Made by a program: the position numbers and the translations under genes
DNA from: Heterohyrax brucei
Taxonomy: Eukaryota > Chordata > Mammalia > Hyracoidea > Procaviidae
Direction of reading: 5' to 3'
Length of the DNA stretch: 64,000 bases
Assembly: GCA_028571685.1 (NCBI GenBank)
Contig: CM053146.1
Span: 68,791,431-68,855,430 of the forward strand
Shown: positions 45,101 to 56,400 of the stretch, one piece after another
How the letters are laid out: each line of letters starts with the position of its first letter
Position numbering within the stretch: the stretch's first letter is position 1
Notes under the pieces: model-generated
What the model was told of the DNA's origin: nothing
Databases searched by the model: none
The model's input: the letters and a program-made list of their open reading frames with translations, nothing else

Positions 45101-45555
45101 ATGTCTCTAAGAAAATCAAATACTGTTGAGGAAAATTTATTGAATTTATTTACTCCGTTGAGCACCTACATGCACATGATGTTTTAAAAATTGGATAGTA
45201 AGACATTTTAAGACAGAGATAATTCCTAATTATTTACAATCATAAAGTTTTTCTCCTTTGGATGGTGTAGTTCTCCTCCCTCCCCACTCTACTTCCAGTA
45301 CTGCATCTAGGAAAGTCCTGTAGGCACACTGCAGAGTTAGTGCTGATACCAAGAATGATGGAAGACCTGGACAACGCCATTGCATTTAATAAATACTGGC
45401 TCACAAATAATAAAAAGCCACGGGCATATTAAGACCCAGGATAGACATATTCTTAGTCTGACAATTACTAAAAACAAAAATCTTTTCTTTTTCCACCACT
45501 TTAATTTTACTTGCTTGCTGAAAGATTAAAGACTATAGCCTTCGGTGTAGATTAC
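42180..45555. other. Unassigned sequence
   Basis: About 3.4 kb without a nameable gene or young repeat. A 110-codon frame at 43395-43727 has no recognised domain and overlaps an opposite-strand frame. An L2-like scrap may lie near 45130-45250. A purine-poor patch occurs at 44050-44480. Confidence 0.45.
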
Positions 45556-45556
45556 A

Positions 45557-46258
45557 TCTCAACATAAAGAAACAAAAATCCTCACAACTGGACCAGTAGA
45601 CAACATCATGACAAATGGAGAAAAGACTGATGTTGTCAAGGATTTCATTTTACTTGGATTCATGATCAGCGCCCATGGCAGCAGCAGTCAACGAATCTAA
45701 TCACGTATTTACTGCACTAGGCAAATCTGCTGCAAAAGATGTCTTTAAAATGTCAAAAAGGAAAGTGCTACCTAGAAAACTAAGATGCAACTGACCCAAG
45801 GCACGATATTTTCAATTGCCTCATATGCATGAGAAAGCTGAAAAATGAATAAGGAAGACTGAAAAAGAATTGATGCCTTTGAAGTATGGTTTTGGCAAAG
45901 AATACTGAGTATACCATGAACTGTCAGAAGAATGAACAATTCTACCTTGGGAGAAGTGTAGCTAGAATGCTCCTTAGAAGTGAGGATGATAAGACTTTCT
46001 ATTATGTACTTTGGGCATGTTGTTGGAAAGGACAAAGAGAAATACACCATGCTGGGTAAAGTGGAGGGTCAATGAAAAAGAGAAAGACATTTAATGTGGT
46101 GGATTGATACAGGGGCTACAACAATGGGCCCAGGCATAGCAACAGTTTTGAGGATGGCACAGGGACAGGCACTGTTTAGTTCTGTTGTACCTGGGGTCAC
46201 TGGTGAGTTGGAACCAAATCAATGGCATCTGCTAACAACAACAGCAACAACAATTTTA
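45557..46258 (+). mobile_element. RTE LINE, 5'-truncated 3' end (0.7 kb)
   Basis: Collinear with the antisense of 11441-12110 of the long RTE: AATCCTCACAACTGGACCAG, GTCAAGGATTTCATTTTACT, GCAAATCTGCTGCAAAAGAT, CAAGGCACGATATTTTCAAT, GAATGCTCCTTAGAAGTGAG, and the terminus ending CAACAACAGCAACAACAA (46233-46253). It encodes only the post-RT C-terminal region, with stops. The CAA run is the native 3' end that RTE reverse transcription starts from. Confidence 0.88.
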
Positions 46259-46496
46259 TCAGGTTTATATTCAATTCTTAACATTTCAAAATCTTAATGT
46301 TATTACAAGTAGGACATAAGCTGCATTCTGGTAAGTGATTTAAGTTTGACTAAAGAGACACACAAGGTGTCATATGCTGGAATACAGGTTTCAGAAGTGT
46401 GTGCTACATCTTGTGTGCAGTAAAAAAGATACCAGGCAAAGAAGTGACACGTACTGTTTTCACTTTAGAAATATAATTCTACTGTCCATGTAAACC

Positions 46497-47153
46497 ATAG
46501 TCATCTAGTGCTGCTATAACAGAAATACCACAGCATATGGCTTTAACAAACAGAAATTTTCCTGTTACAGCCTAGGAGGCTAGAAATCTGAATTCAGGTT
46601 GTCAGCTGTAGGGGAAGGCTTTCTCTGTAAGCCTTAGGAGGTCCTTTTCATCATTCTTCCTCTGATTTAGGAGCTTCTCAGAGTGAGGACCATTGGTCTA
46701 AAGGGTATGCTCTGTTCCTGGCTCTTGTTTGGTGGTAACGAGATCCTTCTCTCTGAAGAGAGAGATTGACTGAAGATACAGCTTAATCTTGTAGATTCAA
46801 CTTAATCCTGTACATTCTGCCCTGTCTCATTACCATAAGTGCCTCTAATTCTGTCTCATCAACATCATACAAACCAATTGCCATAGTTGATTTCAACTCA
46901 TGGTGACCCTATAGGACAGAGTAGAGATGTTCCGTAGAATTTCCAAGAAGCGGTTGGTAGATTCAACCTGCCAGCCTTTCGGTCAACAATGAAGCTCTTA
47001 ACCATATAGAGATCAGTCACAGAGATTAGAATTTACAACATATAGGACAATCAGATTAGATCACAAAATGATGGACAACCACACGATACTGGGAATCACG
47101 GCCTAGCTAAACTGACACACTTACTTGGGGAAGGGAGACAGTTCAGTTCACAA
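46497..47153 (-). mobile_element. MaLR-like LTR carrying a nested AfroSINE
   Basis: The LTR is collinear with the 14771 copy up to about 46868 (CATCTAGTGCTGCTATAACA, ATGGCTTTAACAAACAGAAA, GGAGGCTAGAAATCTGAATT, CCTCTAATTCTGTCTCATCA). It then resumes at about 47005 with ACAGAGATTAGAATTTACAA, CTGGGAATCACGGCCTAGCT and GACAGTTCAGTTCACAACA. The intervening 136 bp are an AfroSINE, so the LTR is older than that SINE. Confidence 0.85.
46869..47004 (-). repeat. AfroSINE nested in LTR
   Basis: AAACCAATTGCCATAGTTGA, GACCCTATAGGACAGAGTAG, AGAATTTCCAAGAAGCGGTT and GCTCTTAACCA. Same transcriptional orientation as the host LTR. Confidence 0.88.
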
Positions 47154-47154
47154 C

Positions 47155-47480
47155 AACGCGGACAGAGGATTACAATAGGAGGCAACAAGAGATAGAAGTC
47201 CTCACATTATACACTGTAATAATCTAGATCATGGATTGTAGGCTATAATAATTATATGCTATCATGATCTAGGCAAGAGATGATGAAAGCCTGTAATAAA
47301 GTATAGTATAGAGAGAGTGAGTTTGAGAAGTGTCAGCAGACTTGATGACTGTATGGATGAGAGTGCCACAGAAAAAGACAAGGGAACCAATGATGGGAGC
47401 AAGCTCTGTTGGAAAAGACGATGAGCACACTTGTGGAGGTTCCTGTGTGAGGCACCGCTGGGACATCCAGCTGGCAGGAG
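47155..47480. repeat. Possible ancient mammal-wide repeat fragment
   Basis: CTGTAATAATCTAGATCATG, GGCAAGAGATGATGAAAGCC and CTGGGACATCCAGCTGGCAG are words I associate, in that order, with the same kind of ancient purine-rich repeat as 17585-17835. Family name not assigned. A 133-codon frame on the minus strand runs across it and is probably chance. Confidence 0.35.
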
Positions 47481-47484
47481 GTAA

Positions 47485-48100
47485 TACACACCAAGAGAGG
47501 ACACACCGAAATGTCCTGCCGTGAGAGCTTGCTGTTCCTCCAGCTCAGTGCCCAACACTGGCACAGAGTAGCATCTAAAAAAGTGTGCTATGGTTTTAGA
47601 AAAGGGACTGATACTCCAAAGAATGAAGATGTTCGCTCTGACATCTATGACAGTGACCAGCATTTCCCACTGGACTATGAATTCCCTGAGAAGACTTTCT
47701 TGTATCTCTGGAATCTAAAAAGTGACAAGTGAATAGAAAACATTCAGTTAATAACTTGGTGACAGGCTGAACTGAGGAATTATTGAATAAGTCAATCAGT
47801 CGAGTTGTCTCAGAGTTTACTATTTTGGGGGTAATAAGTGAGGCAATTAAGGAGAGATGTTAACTCTCTCAGACTCTTTTAGTACCATTTAGAATTTCCA
47901 GATTTTAAATGTCCTTTCTAGCAATTTAAAGACATCTAGAGTTTCAGACTCCATCAGACATTACAATATAGCCTGACTTAAAATCACCTTAATGTTTATA
48001 CCACTACTTCCCTGGTGTTCTATTAGTATGTTGTTCAGTTGGAGACTATCAGATAACTTTCTAAGATTATTATATGGACTTCCAGACAATTTACCAAGTA
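47485..48100. other. Unassigned sequence
   Basis: No feature recognised. A 73-codon plus-strand frame (47511-47732) is unassigned. Confidence 0.4.
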
Positions 48101-48106
48101 TATATT

Positions 48107-48629
48107 TGTCTTAGTTATCTACTGCTGCTATATGACAGAAACACCACAAGTGTATGGTTTTAACAAACAGGTATTTACTTTCTTGCAATTTAGGAGGCTA
48201 GAAGTCCAAACTCAGGAAGTCAGATCCGGGGAAAGGCTTTCTCTGTCTGTCAGCTCTGGGGGAAGTTACTTGTCATCAACCACGTCCTGCTTTAGGATTT
48301 CTAAGAGTGGGATTTAAGGTCTAAAAGATGTGCTCTACTTCTTGGCCTATCTTTCTTGGTAATAAGAGGTCCCTCTCTTTCTCTGCTCACTTCTCTCTTT
48401 TATATCTCCAAAAAGATTGAATCAAGATAGAGTCTAATCTTATGGATTGTGTCCTGCTTTCCTAACATAACTGCCTCTAATCCTGCTTCATTGACGTCAT
48501 AGAGGTTTAGAAACACATAGAACAATCATATCAGATTACAAAATAATGAACAACCACACACTACTGGGAATCATGGTTTAGCTAAGTTGGCAGACATTTC
48601 TCAGACACACAATTCAATCTGTAATAACA
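48107..48629 (-). mobile_element. Solo LTR (MaLR-like, 14771 family), near full length
   Basis: It opens TGTCTTAGTTATCTACTGCT, then CACCACAAGTGTATGGTTTT, TTAGGAGGCTAGAAGTCCAA, CTGTCAGCTCTGGGGGAAGT, TGGGAATCATGGTTTAGCTA, and closes CACACAATTCAATCTGTAAT followed by AACA. Length of 523 bp is close to the complete 525-bp copy at 14771. No internal coding sequence. Confidence 0.87.
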
Positions 48630-48631
48630 TC

Positions 48632-49122
48632 TACAGTATGTAAAATGTATATTGTAATGAATGTATATTCTAAAACTTAGGAACACACTAGATTCTTCAG
48701 AGTCAATATGAGTACACTCATTTTTCTTATGTGTGTCAGTAAAGAAAAAACTTGTATTTTTATCAAAAACAAGGAACACTAAACAATTAAAAAACATATA
48801 ATCAGTGTTATCAACAATGATAAAACATGACTTAGGGAGCAAATCTGAATTCTGAAAAACTCATGCTTTGCCTTTAAAATTGACCTCAATGCAAACATTT
48901 CCAGTTAAGCACCACATGCGGAACTATTATACTGATTCCAAAACAAAGGTGGGACAGGAGAAGAAGCAAGGAGAACAGCTTTTGTGTGTTTGGAGTGATA
49001 TGGCAGAATGGATGAGTCTGCTTGTTGTGTTGTAGGCAGTGTTTACCTCTCAACAGAGGAAAGCTGCTGTGCTCAGGAGAGGCATGCAGTGAAATCTAAT
49101 CTCCAGCTTCTAGGCCCTCTTT
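48632..49122. other. Unassigned sequence
   Basis: Nothing recognised. Confidence 0.4.
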
Positions 49123-49127
49123 TGTTC

Positions 49128-49292
49128 TTGGAAAATCTGGTGGCTAAGTGGTTAAGTGCTTCATCTGCTATCGAAAGATCAGCAGACCGAATCCTCCAGG
49201 TGCTCCTTGGAAACTGTATAGGGCAGTTCTACTCTGTCTGATAGTGTTGCTATGAGTTAGAATTGACTTGTCAGCAGTGCTTGGATTTTGGC
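49128..49292 (+). repeat. AfroSINE
   Basis: GGAAAATCTGGTGGCTAAGT, GGTTAAGTGCTTCATCTGCT, CCAGGTGCTCCTTGGAAACT, GCTATGAGTTAGAATTGACT. Full-length. Confidence 0.92.
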
Positions 49293-49299
49293 TTACTTT

Positions 49300-49469
49300 A
49301 GAAACCCTGGTGGGGTAGTAGTTAAGTGGTACAGCTGCTAACCAAAAAGGTCAGCAGTTTTAATTCACCAAGTGCTTCTTGGAAACCCTGTTGGGCAGTT
49401 CTACTCTGTCCTATAGAGTTGCTGTGAGCCAGAATTGACCCAAGGGCAATGGGTTTGGGTTCGGGTTTT
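49300..49469 (+). repeat. AfroSINE, left arm of an inverted pair
   Basis: GAAACCCTGGTGGGGTAGTA, GCTAACCAAAAAGGTCAGCA, GCTTCTTGGAAACCCTGTTG, GCTGTGAGCCAGAATTGACC, tail GGGTTTGGGTTCGGGTTTT. Facing it 22 bp away is a copy in the opposite orientation, tail to tail. Confidence 0.93.
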
Positions 49470-49491
49470 AAAAACAACATAAACGGTGTAA

Positions 49492-49648
49492 GCCAAACCC
49501 ATTGCCATCAATCAGTTCCAACTCATAGTGACCCTATAGGACAGAATAGAACTGCGTAGTAGAGTTTCCGAGGAGCACGTGGTGGATTTAAACTGCCAGG
49601 ATTTCAGTTAGCTGTCAAGCTCCTAACCACTGTTCCACCACTGCCATG
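49492..49648 (-). repeat. AfroSINE, right arm of an inverted pair
   Basis: CCAAACCCATTGCCATCAAT, CAACTCATAGTGACCCTATA, AGTTTCCGAGGAGCACGTGG, AAACTGCCAGGATTTCAGTT, CTAACCACTGTTCCACCACT. It can pair with the 49300-49469 copy in RNA or single-stranded DNA. Confidence 0.92.
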
Positions 49649-50281
49649 ATACATTTTCTTCTTAGGTGCCAATAATTATTCTCTTTTTCCCTGAAATGAA
49701 GCAGGGTGAACTTTTGGAACCCAGAATTTCTCCTATTAACAGAGTCATCTTACTGTAACTTGTAAATTTCTTACTTCCTGATAATGAAGATCTCAGACTT
49801 AATTTTTCATTAATGTAAGATTTTTTTTACATCTAATTTTACAAATAATGTAAGCTTTGGGAGCAGAGAATAGTTTAAGCTGCTCATTGGGCCAACCTAA
49901 AATACCTCTTTTCTCAATCCTTATCTGTTTTACATAAACTACACTCCATGTAGCAGCAGGACAGATCTGAAATCAGCATGTATGTCAAATAGGAGAATAA
50001 CTGCGTAGAGTAATTTATACAGAGAGCCAATTTAAACACTTCATTTAAATTTCATGGAAATGGCCTTGCCTGTCCAGCAAATAGCTGTGGAATAAGGTTA
50101 GGAGGGGCTCATTTTCCAGCCCTTTGTTTTCTTATTCTCTTTGATAGTGTCTAAAACCTAGACTATAGTGTTCCTCTCTTCAAATAACACAAAACAAAAA
50201 TCATCTTCAGACTTAGGGCCTCCTTTAAGTTCATCTATTTCCCTTGTCAGCTGATTGTCATTAGCTGAAGCAGATCTAAGA

Positions 50282-50645
50282 GCCCTGTTACCACAGAGGT
50301 TAAGTGTGAGGCCGCTAGCTGAAATGTCAGCAGTTTGAACCTACTAGATGCTCTGTGGGAGAAAGATGGGACAGTCTGCTTTCATAAGGATTACCTAACA
50401 AACGAAACCAAAACCAATGCCATCCAGTAAATTCTTACTCATAGTGACCCCATAGGACAGAATAGAACAGCCCCATATGGTTTTCAAGGAGCACCTGGTG
50501 CATTCAAACTGCCAACCTTTTAGTTAGCAGTCTTGGCTTTGTACCACTATACCGCCAGGGTTTCTAGTTACCTTGGAAACCCTATAGGGCAATTCTACTC
50601 TGTCCTATTGGGCAGCTGTGAGTCATCAACTCACTGTCATGCAAT
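50282..50645 (+). repeat. AfroSINE (long variant), split by another AfroSINE
   Basis: The first part, 50282-50396 (GCCCTGTTACCACAGAGGTT, GCAGTTTGAACCTACTAGAT, GTGGGAGAAAGATGGGACAG), continues at 50568-50645 (CCTTGGAAACCCTATAGGGC, CAATTCTACTCTGTCCTATT, TGAGTCATCAACTCACTGTC). Removing 50397-50567 restores one continuous long-variant SINE, so this copy is the older of the two. Confidence 0.9.
50397..50567 (-). repeat. AfroSINE nested inside an AfroSINE
   Basis: AACAAACGAAACCAAAACCA (tail complement), GACCCCATAGGACAGAATAG, GTTTTCAAGGAGCACCTGGT, GCCAACCTTTTAGTTAGCAG, TACCACTATACCGCCAGGGT. The 6-bp repeat TTACCT occurs at 50391-50396 and 50568-50573 and is the likely target duplication. Confidence 0.92.
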
Positions 50646-50649
50646 ACCA

Positions 50650-51385
50650 AGGCAGATCTGGACCAACAGGCCTTTAAGGCACATTGTATGTTGCTAAAGA
50701 CAAGCTTCTGTGGTGCTCCCTGCTTGTGTTCCTTCTCTTAGGGATTGGGGCTGCTGGGTACAAGGATGCACAGGAGCCTAACCAGCAAAGCAAGGCTGGG
50801 CGTCGAAGCCTGGGTAAAAGTAAGAGAAGCCCGAATTTGTTTATTTTAGACTTTACCCTGCTTTAAAAAAAAAAAAAAAGCAGGTCAAAACTGAAGCAGC
50901 AGGAGCAAAAAGGCTTGAGGTTCCTCTAAGGACCTCCAGTATACAAATCGAATAGTGGATCTTACAGATTAAAAATAGATGATAGTTTTCGCTTCCTTAA
51001 GTTTTCCATATTCACTTTCTTCTTTAGGACAGCCTTTTAAGAATGTCAGAACCTGCAATCTTCCTAATGATTAACTTTTATAAATATCAGCACATTCTCT
51101 GCTTTTGCCCAGCCTGAATCCTACAGAATAGTAGCACACATAGAAGAGGCAGATAACTAGCTTGTGGCTTTTAGGTAAATGGACTCATTGGGAAGTCCCT
51201 CTGACTTCTGAGACCCAATCAAAATTGCCAACTGATTGCTGAATTTAAAAGCCTCAGCCAGGCCATCCCCACGTGGTAACAAGGAAGTCTTTGTATTCTG
51301 ATGACCATGGTGTCAAACCTTGTTTGCACTTGTTCTTCCTTGCAAGGTTTTTCACAGTTCATCTTATTAAGTGGTTGGGCCACCT
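50650..51385. other. Unassigned sequence with an A-tract
   Basis: A 14-bp A run lies at about 50866-50879, after a short frame. No retroposon body attached to it was recognised. Confidence 0.4.
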
Positions 51386-51410
51386 TTAACTCTCCACCCA
51401 TTTTCTCCAG

Positions 51411-51890
51411 ACCACAGTGTTTGATCATAGATTTATAGATCATTTAACACAGGCGACAGCTATTTCACCAACAGCCTTACTGTCATTAACCACCAGCTAC
51501 TGTCAAAAGTTTAGTAGCCGGCCCAGCAAAATGATGAAAAGAATCAAGCCACAGAGCCTGCCCCACTGTCACAGCACCAAAGAGAAGCATCTGGTACCCA
51601 GAAGAGCCACCAAAAAGGGCAACAGCGACGGCAGGCCTGATTCCCCAGGCATTCGGAGGAGCTACCAGCACCTTCCAGCTCCATCTCCAGTGATACGTCA
51701 AGGAACACCACATAATTTTACAGAACATAAGTTAGAAGGCTGCTTTGCAGAAAGAAACCTTGGGAAGTCACCTGTCTCAGTCATCAGAGGAAGTTTTGTT
51801 TTGTTTTTTCCTGAAAATGAAGAAAAGGGAAATTCTTGTCAAATGTAGAAAGAAAAAAATATACATCAACTTTGTTTACTTTGCAATAAA
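51411..51890 (+). other. Unassigned ORF with acceptor-like start and AATAAA (candidate terminal exon)
   Basis: The frame is open from 51390 to the TAG at 51846-51848. A polypyrimidine run followed by AG (TTTTCTCCAG, 51401-51410) resembles a splice acceptor just inside the open frame. An AATAAA lies at 51885-51890, 37 bp past the stop. The first in-frame ATG is near 51529 (MMKRIKPQSLPHCHSTKEKH), leaving about 105 codons of a basic, Ser/Pro/Arg-rich sequence with no domain I recognise. It is less AT-rich than its flanks. It may equally be a chance frame in unique DNA. Confidence 0.3.
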
Positions 51891-51894
51891 AAGT

Positions 51895-52460
51895 TTACTC
51901 TAAATACCATACTTTACAATCTGTATCATAATGAAAACAAACAATATGTCTTCTGTTAGATATTCATTTGTCATTTTATTTGCATCCTCTTCGGAGATAA
52001 TCACATTTGCATATTTGACACTACTTATCATAGTGGTATCGTAAGGATTAAATTCAAGAATGCCCAGAAGTGCCTTGAACAAGATCTAGAGCAAAATAAA
52101 CCTGCTGTGAGTAGTATCATTATTTACGCTGAAGAACAAAACATAAATTTCCATGAACTTGAAAGAAATCATATTATATTAATGAGTATCAGGCTCATTT
52201 CAGGTAATACAGTAGGTGTCATTTGCAAAGAAACAGACTTGACTTCCAAAATTTGTTTATGAGTCAGTTAAGTTGTATTCCTCTCCCCAATGCTTTTGGT
52301 AGTGATGAAGGCTCCAGGCCATCCCACAAGGGCACTAACTTCTATGAACTTCTGTTTCATTATTCAGGAAAAGAGAACAGACATTAATCCTGCTTTAAAT
52401 ACATTTTGTTAAATATCACTGAATAAGAAATAAATATTATGCTTAGCAATATGTGTACTT
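51895..52460. other. Unassigned AT-rich sequence
   Basis: Nothing recognised up to the L1 target duplication. Confidence 0.4.
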
Positions 52461-53499
52461 AACATTGATTCTTTTTTTTATTACAATTGAATGAAAATCT
52501 ACATTCCCATATAAATTTGCATGCTCACCTATATGCAGCTCCCACTGCTCTCCCTGCCTGGTGACAGCACACCCCTCCTCTCTGCTCCTATCCTCCCAAC
52601 AGTCTCCTATCTCCTCCTCTCCACCCACTCCCCTTCCTCGAGCAAGAAGTTAGCAGGAGGACATCCTATAGACGCATAGAACCGTAAAATTCCCACAAGA
52701 TACGGTCACTCTGCATCGCCAAGTCCAATTCATTGCTGTTGGAAAAGGTGACCTTCATTATGATTTGTGGACAGGGGCAGCATCAGGGCCAGGGGCCATG
52801 CTCCCAGGGGAACTCCAAAGCACCTGGACCATCAATTGCCTTCTTTTATTGAAGATCTCAGGGTACACTCCTGTTTATTCTCTTGTTGCCTGAGAGACTC
52901 CACTTTGTGAGCTCCATCATGGCTATTACTGGTGGTGGCAGGGCACCATCTGGTTCTTCTGGTCATGAGTTGATGTAGAGACCCACTCATGTGGGTCCTT
53001 CTGTCTTCTGGGTTCTCTTTTCCCCATGTCGTTCTTGTCCTTGGTGATCATCCGTTCCTGGTGATTTGGGACCATTTGCTGTACCCTCAGATGGAAGTTT
53101 GGCAGCTTTTTTTTTCCCGAAAGGTCACCAGGACTTTTCTTTTTTTTTTTTTTCCTTTTATTTATTTATTTTTATTTTATATTATGATTGAGTGAAAAGA
53201 CCCCAGATGCCACTCACCGGTGAGAGGTGCAGAGAGTCCTCATTAGCAAAATGCTAGCTGTGCCAGTTGGCCTTGATTTCACCTGAGAGCATGGTTCCAG
53301 GCCCCCTGGGGTTAAAATGGGAGGAGTACTCAAATTGTGTTGAAGTCCAGTTATTACTGATCTTCTTTCTAATGTGTGCTGTCACCGATTTTACCCAACC
53401 AAATTTCTATTAACTATCTAATCTAAACCTTCCCCCCCTCACTCTTCCTCCCTCCCCACCATTGCAGCCTTCAGAGTCTTTTCTTCTATACATGAGTGT

Positions 53500-56400
53500 G
53501 TTTTTACATTCTTATCATAGGGGTCTCATACAATATTTGTCCTTTTGTTGCTGACTACTTTCACTCAGCACAATGTCCTCCAGTTGAAATCAGGTTAAGA
53601 GATGTTTTCTGCAATCATCGTTGTTCTTTATCATTGCATAGTGTTCCATTGAGTCTATATATCACAGTTTACCTATCCACTCCTCTGTTGTTGGGCATCT
53701 GGGTTGATTCCGTCTTTTTGCTCTTGTGGACCGTGCTGTGATGAACATTCGTGTGCATGTATCAGTTGGTGTGAATGGCGTTGATTCTGTAGGATATATT
53801 CCAAGTAGTGGAATTACTGGTTGAAATGGTATTTTATATCCATTTTTTTAAAGGAGCACCAAATTGCTTTCCAAAGAGGTTGCACCATTTTGCAATCCCA
53901 CCAACAGTGTAGGAGAGCTCCAATCTCTCCACAGCCTCTCCAGTATTTGTTGTTTTGTGTTTTTTGGATTGTGGCCAACTTTGCTGGGGTAAGATAGTAT
54001 CTCATTGTAGTTTTGATTTGAATTTCTTTAATAGCTAATGATCGTGAGCATGTCTGCATATGTTTTTTGGCTGCTTGGATCTCCTCTTTAGAGAAGTGTC
54101 TGTCCATCTCCTTTGCCCATCACTTAACTGGATGATTTATCTTTTTCTTATTGATATTTTGTAATGCCCTATAGATTATGAAGATCGGGTGTCAGTCTGA
54201 CACAGAGTTGCCAAATATTCTTTCCCAATCTGTACGTGGCCTTTTAGGTCTATTAATAAAGTCTTTAGATGAGCAAAAGTGATTGAATCTTAGCAGTTCC
54301 CATTTATCTATTCTCTCTTCTGATGATTGTGGTTTGTTAGACAGATTTTGAAGTCTGTCTGTGTTGTGTATTAAAACTTTCGTTGTTGTTCCTACTTTCT
54401 CTTGGACAAGCTTTATTGTTTTAGATTTGATATTTAGGTCTTTTATCCAGTTTGAGTTGGTTTTTGTATAAGCTGTAAAATATGGGTCTTGTTTTAATTT
54501 AGTGCAGATGGATATCCAATTTTGCCAGCATCATTTGTTGAATAGATTGTTTTTACCCCAGTTTAATGTCTGAGGGCCTTTGTTGAATATCAACTGTTCA
54601 TAGGCAGATGATGTCATGTCTGGGGTCTCAATTCTGTTCCACTGATCTATCTGTCTGTTTTTGTACCAGTACCAGGCTGTTCTGACTACTGTGGCAGTGT
54701 AATATGTTCTATGGTCAGGTAATAATAGGCCTTCCAGTGTGTTCTTCTTCTTTAGTAATACTTTAATGATCCAGGGCTTCTTGCCTTTCCAGATAAAGTT
54801 GGTAATTTGTTCCTCTATCTCATTAAAAAATGCCACTGGAACGTGTATTGGGATTGCATTATATAAGTAGATTGCTTTGGGTAAAATAGACATTTTCACA
54901 ATGTTAAGTCTTCCTATGCATGAGCAGGATAGGTTTCTCCATTTATGTAAGTCTCTCTTAGTTTCTTAGTAAAGGTTTGTAGTTCTCTTTGTACAGTTCT
55001 GTTATTTCTCTGGTTAAATTTATTCCTAGGTACTTTATCTTGTTAGGGGCTATGTTAAATGGTATTGACTTGGTGATTTCTTCCTTAATTATCTTGTCGT
55101 TGGTATAAAGGAATCTTACTGATTTAATTATGTTTATCTTGTATCCTGAGACTTTGCTGAACTCTTCTATCAGTTTGAGTAGTTTCCTTATGGATTCTTT
55201 GGGATTCTCTGCATATACAAACATATCATCTGCAAATAGGGAGATTTAGACTTCTTTTCTGATGCAGATGCCCTTTATTTCTTGATCTTGTCTAATTGCT
55301 CTGGCTAGAACTTCTAGTTGAATAGGAGAAATGAGAATAGGCATCCTTGTCTAGTTCCTGTTCTCAAGGAAAACTGTTTCAGTCTCTCTTCATTCAGGAT
55401 GATGTAGGCACTTGGCTTTGCCCTTATTGCATTGAGGAATTGGCTGTCTATTCCTGTTTTGCTGACAGTTTTTAGCATGAATGGGTGTTAGACTTTATCA
55501 AATGCCTTTTCTACATCAATAGACAAGATCAGGTGGTTCTTGTCTTTTGTGGTATTTATGTGGTTGATCATATTAATTGTCTGATGTTGAACCAGTCTTG
55601 CATCCCTTGTATGAATCCAACTTGGTCATGATGGATTATTTTTTGGATATGTTGTTGTATTCTATTGGCAAGAATTTTGTTGAAGACTTTTGCATCTAGA
55701 TTCATGAGTATTATTGGTCTGTAGTTCTCCTTTTGGGTTGGGTCTTTCCCTGGCTTTGGTATCAGGATTATCCTGGCTTCATAGAATGAATTTGGGAGTA
55801 TTCCACCCCTTTCTATACTGTGAAATAGTCTCAGTAGTACTGGAGATAGCTCTTCTCTAAAAGCTTGGTAGAATTCTGCAGTGAAGCCATCGGAGCCTGG
55901 GCTTTTTTTGGTTGGCAGTTTTTGGATGATTTTTTTAACCTCTTCCTTTGAGATTAGTTTATCAAGTCGTTCTGCTTCACCTTGTGATAATTTGAGTGGG
56001 TGGTATGAGTCAAGGAATTTGTCTATTTCCTCTAGGTTTTCAAATTTGTTAGAATACAGTCTTTCATAGTATTCAACTATGATATTTTTTATTTCTGTTG
56101 GATCTGTGGTGACAACTCCCCTCTCATTTCTTATTTGGGTTATTTTTTTCTTTCCTGTTTTTTTTAGTAAGTTTAGCCAAAGGTTTGTCAACTGTGTTGA
56201 TCTTTTCAAAAAACCAGCTTTTGGTCTTTTCAGTTTTTTCAATTGTTCTTCTGTTCTCTAATTCATTTAGTTCTGCTCTAATCTTTAAGAGCTGTTTCCT
56301 TCTGGTGCCTAAGCGTTCCTCTGTTGTTCTCTCTCTACTTGTTCAAGCTGTAGGGTCAGTTGTTTGATTTGGTTTCTTTCTTCCTTCCTGATGTGCACAT

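Noticed and set aside
47262..47663. 133-codon minus-strand ORF
   Set aside because: It overlaps several other frames on both strands and an apparent ancient repeat, with no domain recognised.
55568..56242. 224-codon ORF as a host gene
   Set aside because: It contains L1 reverse transcriptase motifs ([28 protein letters not shown]) and lies inside the full-length L1.
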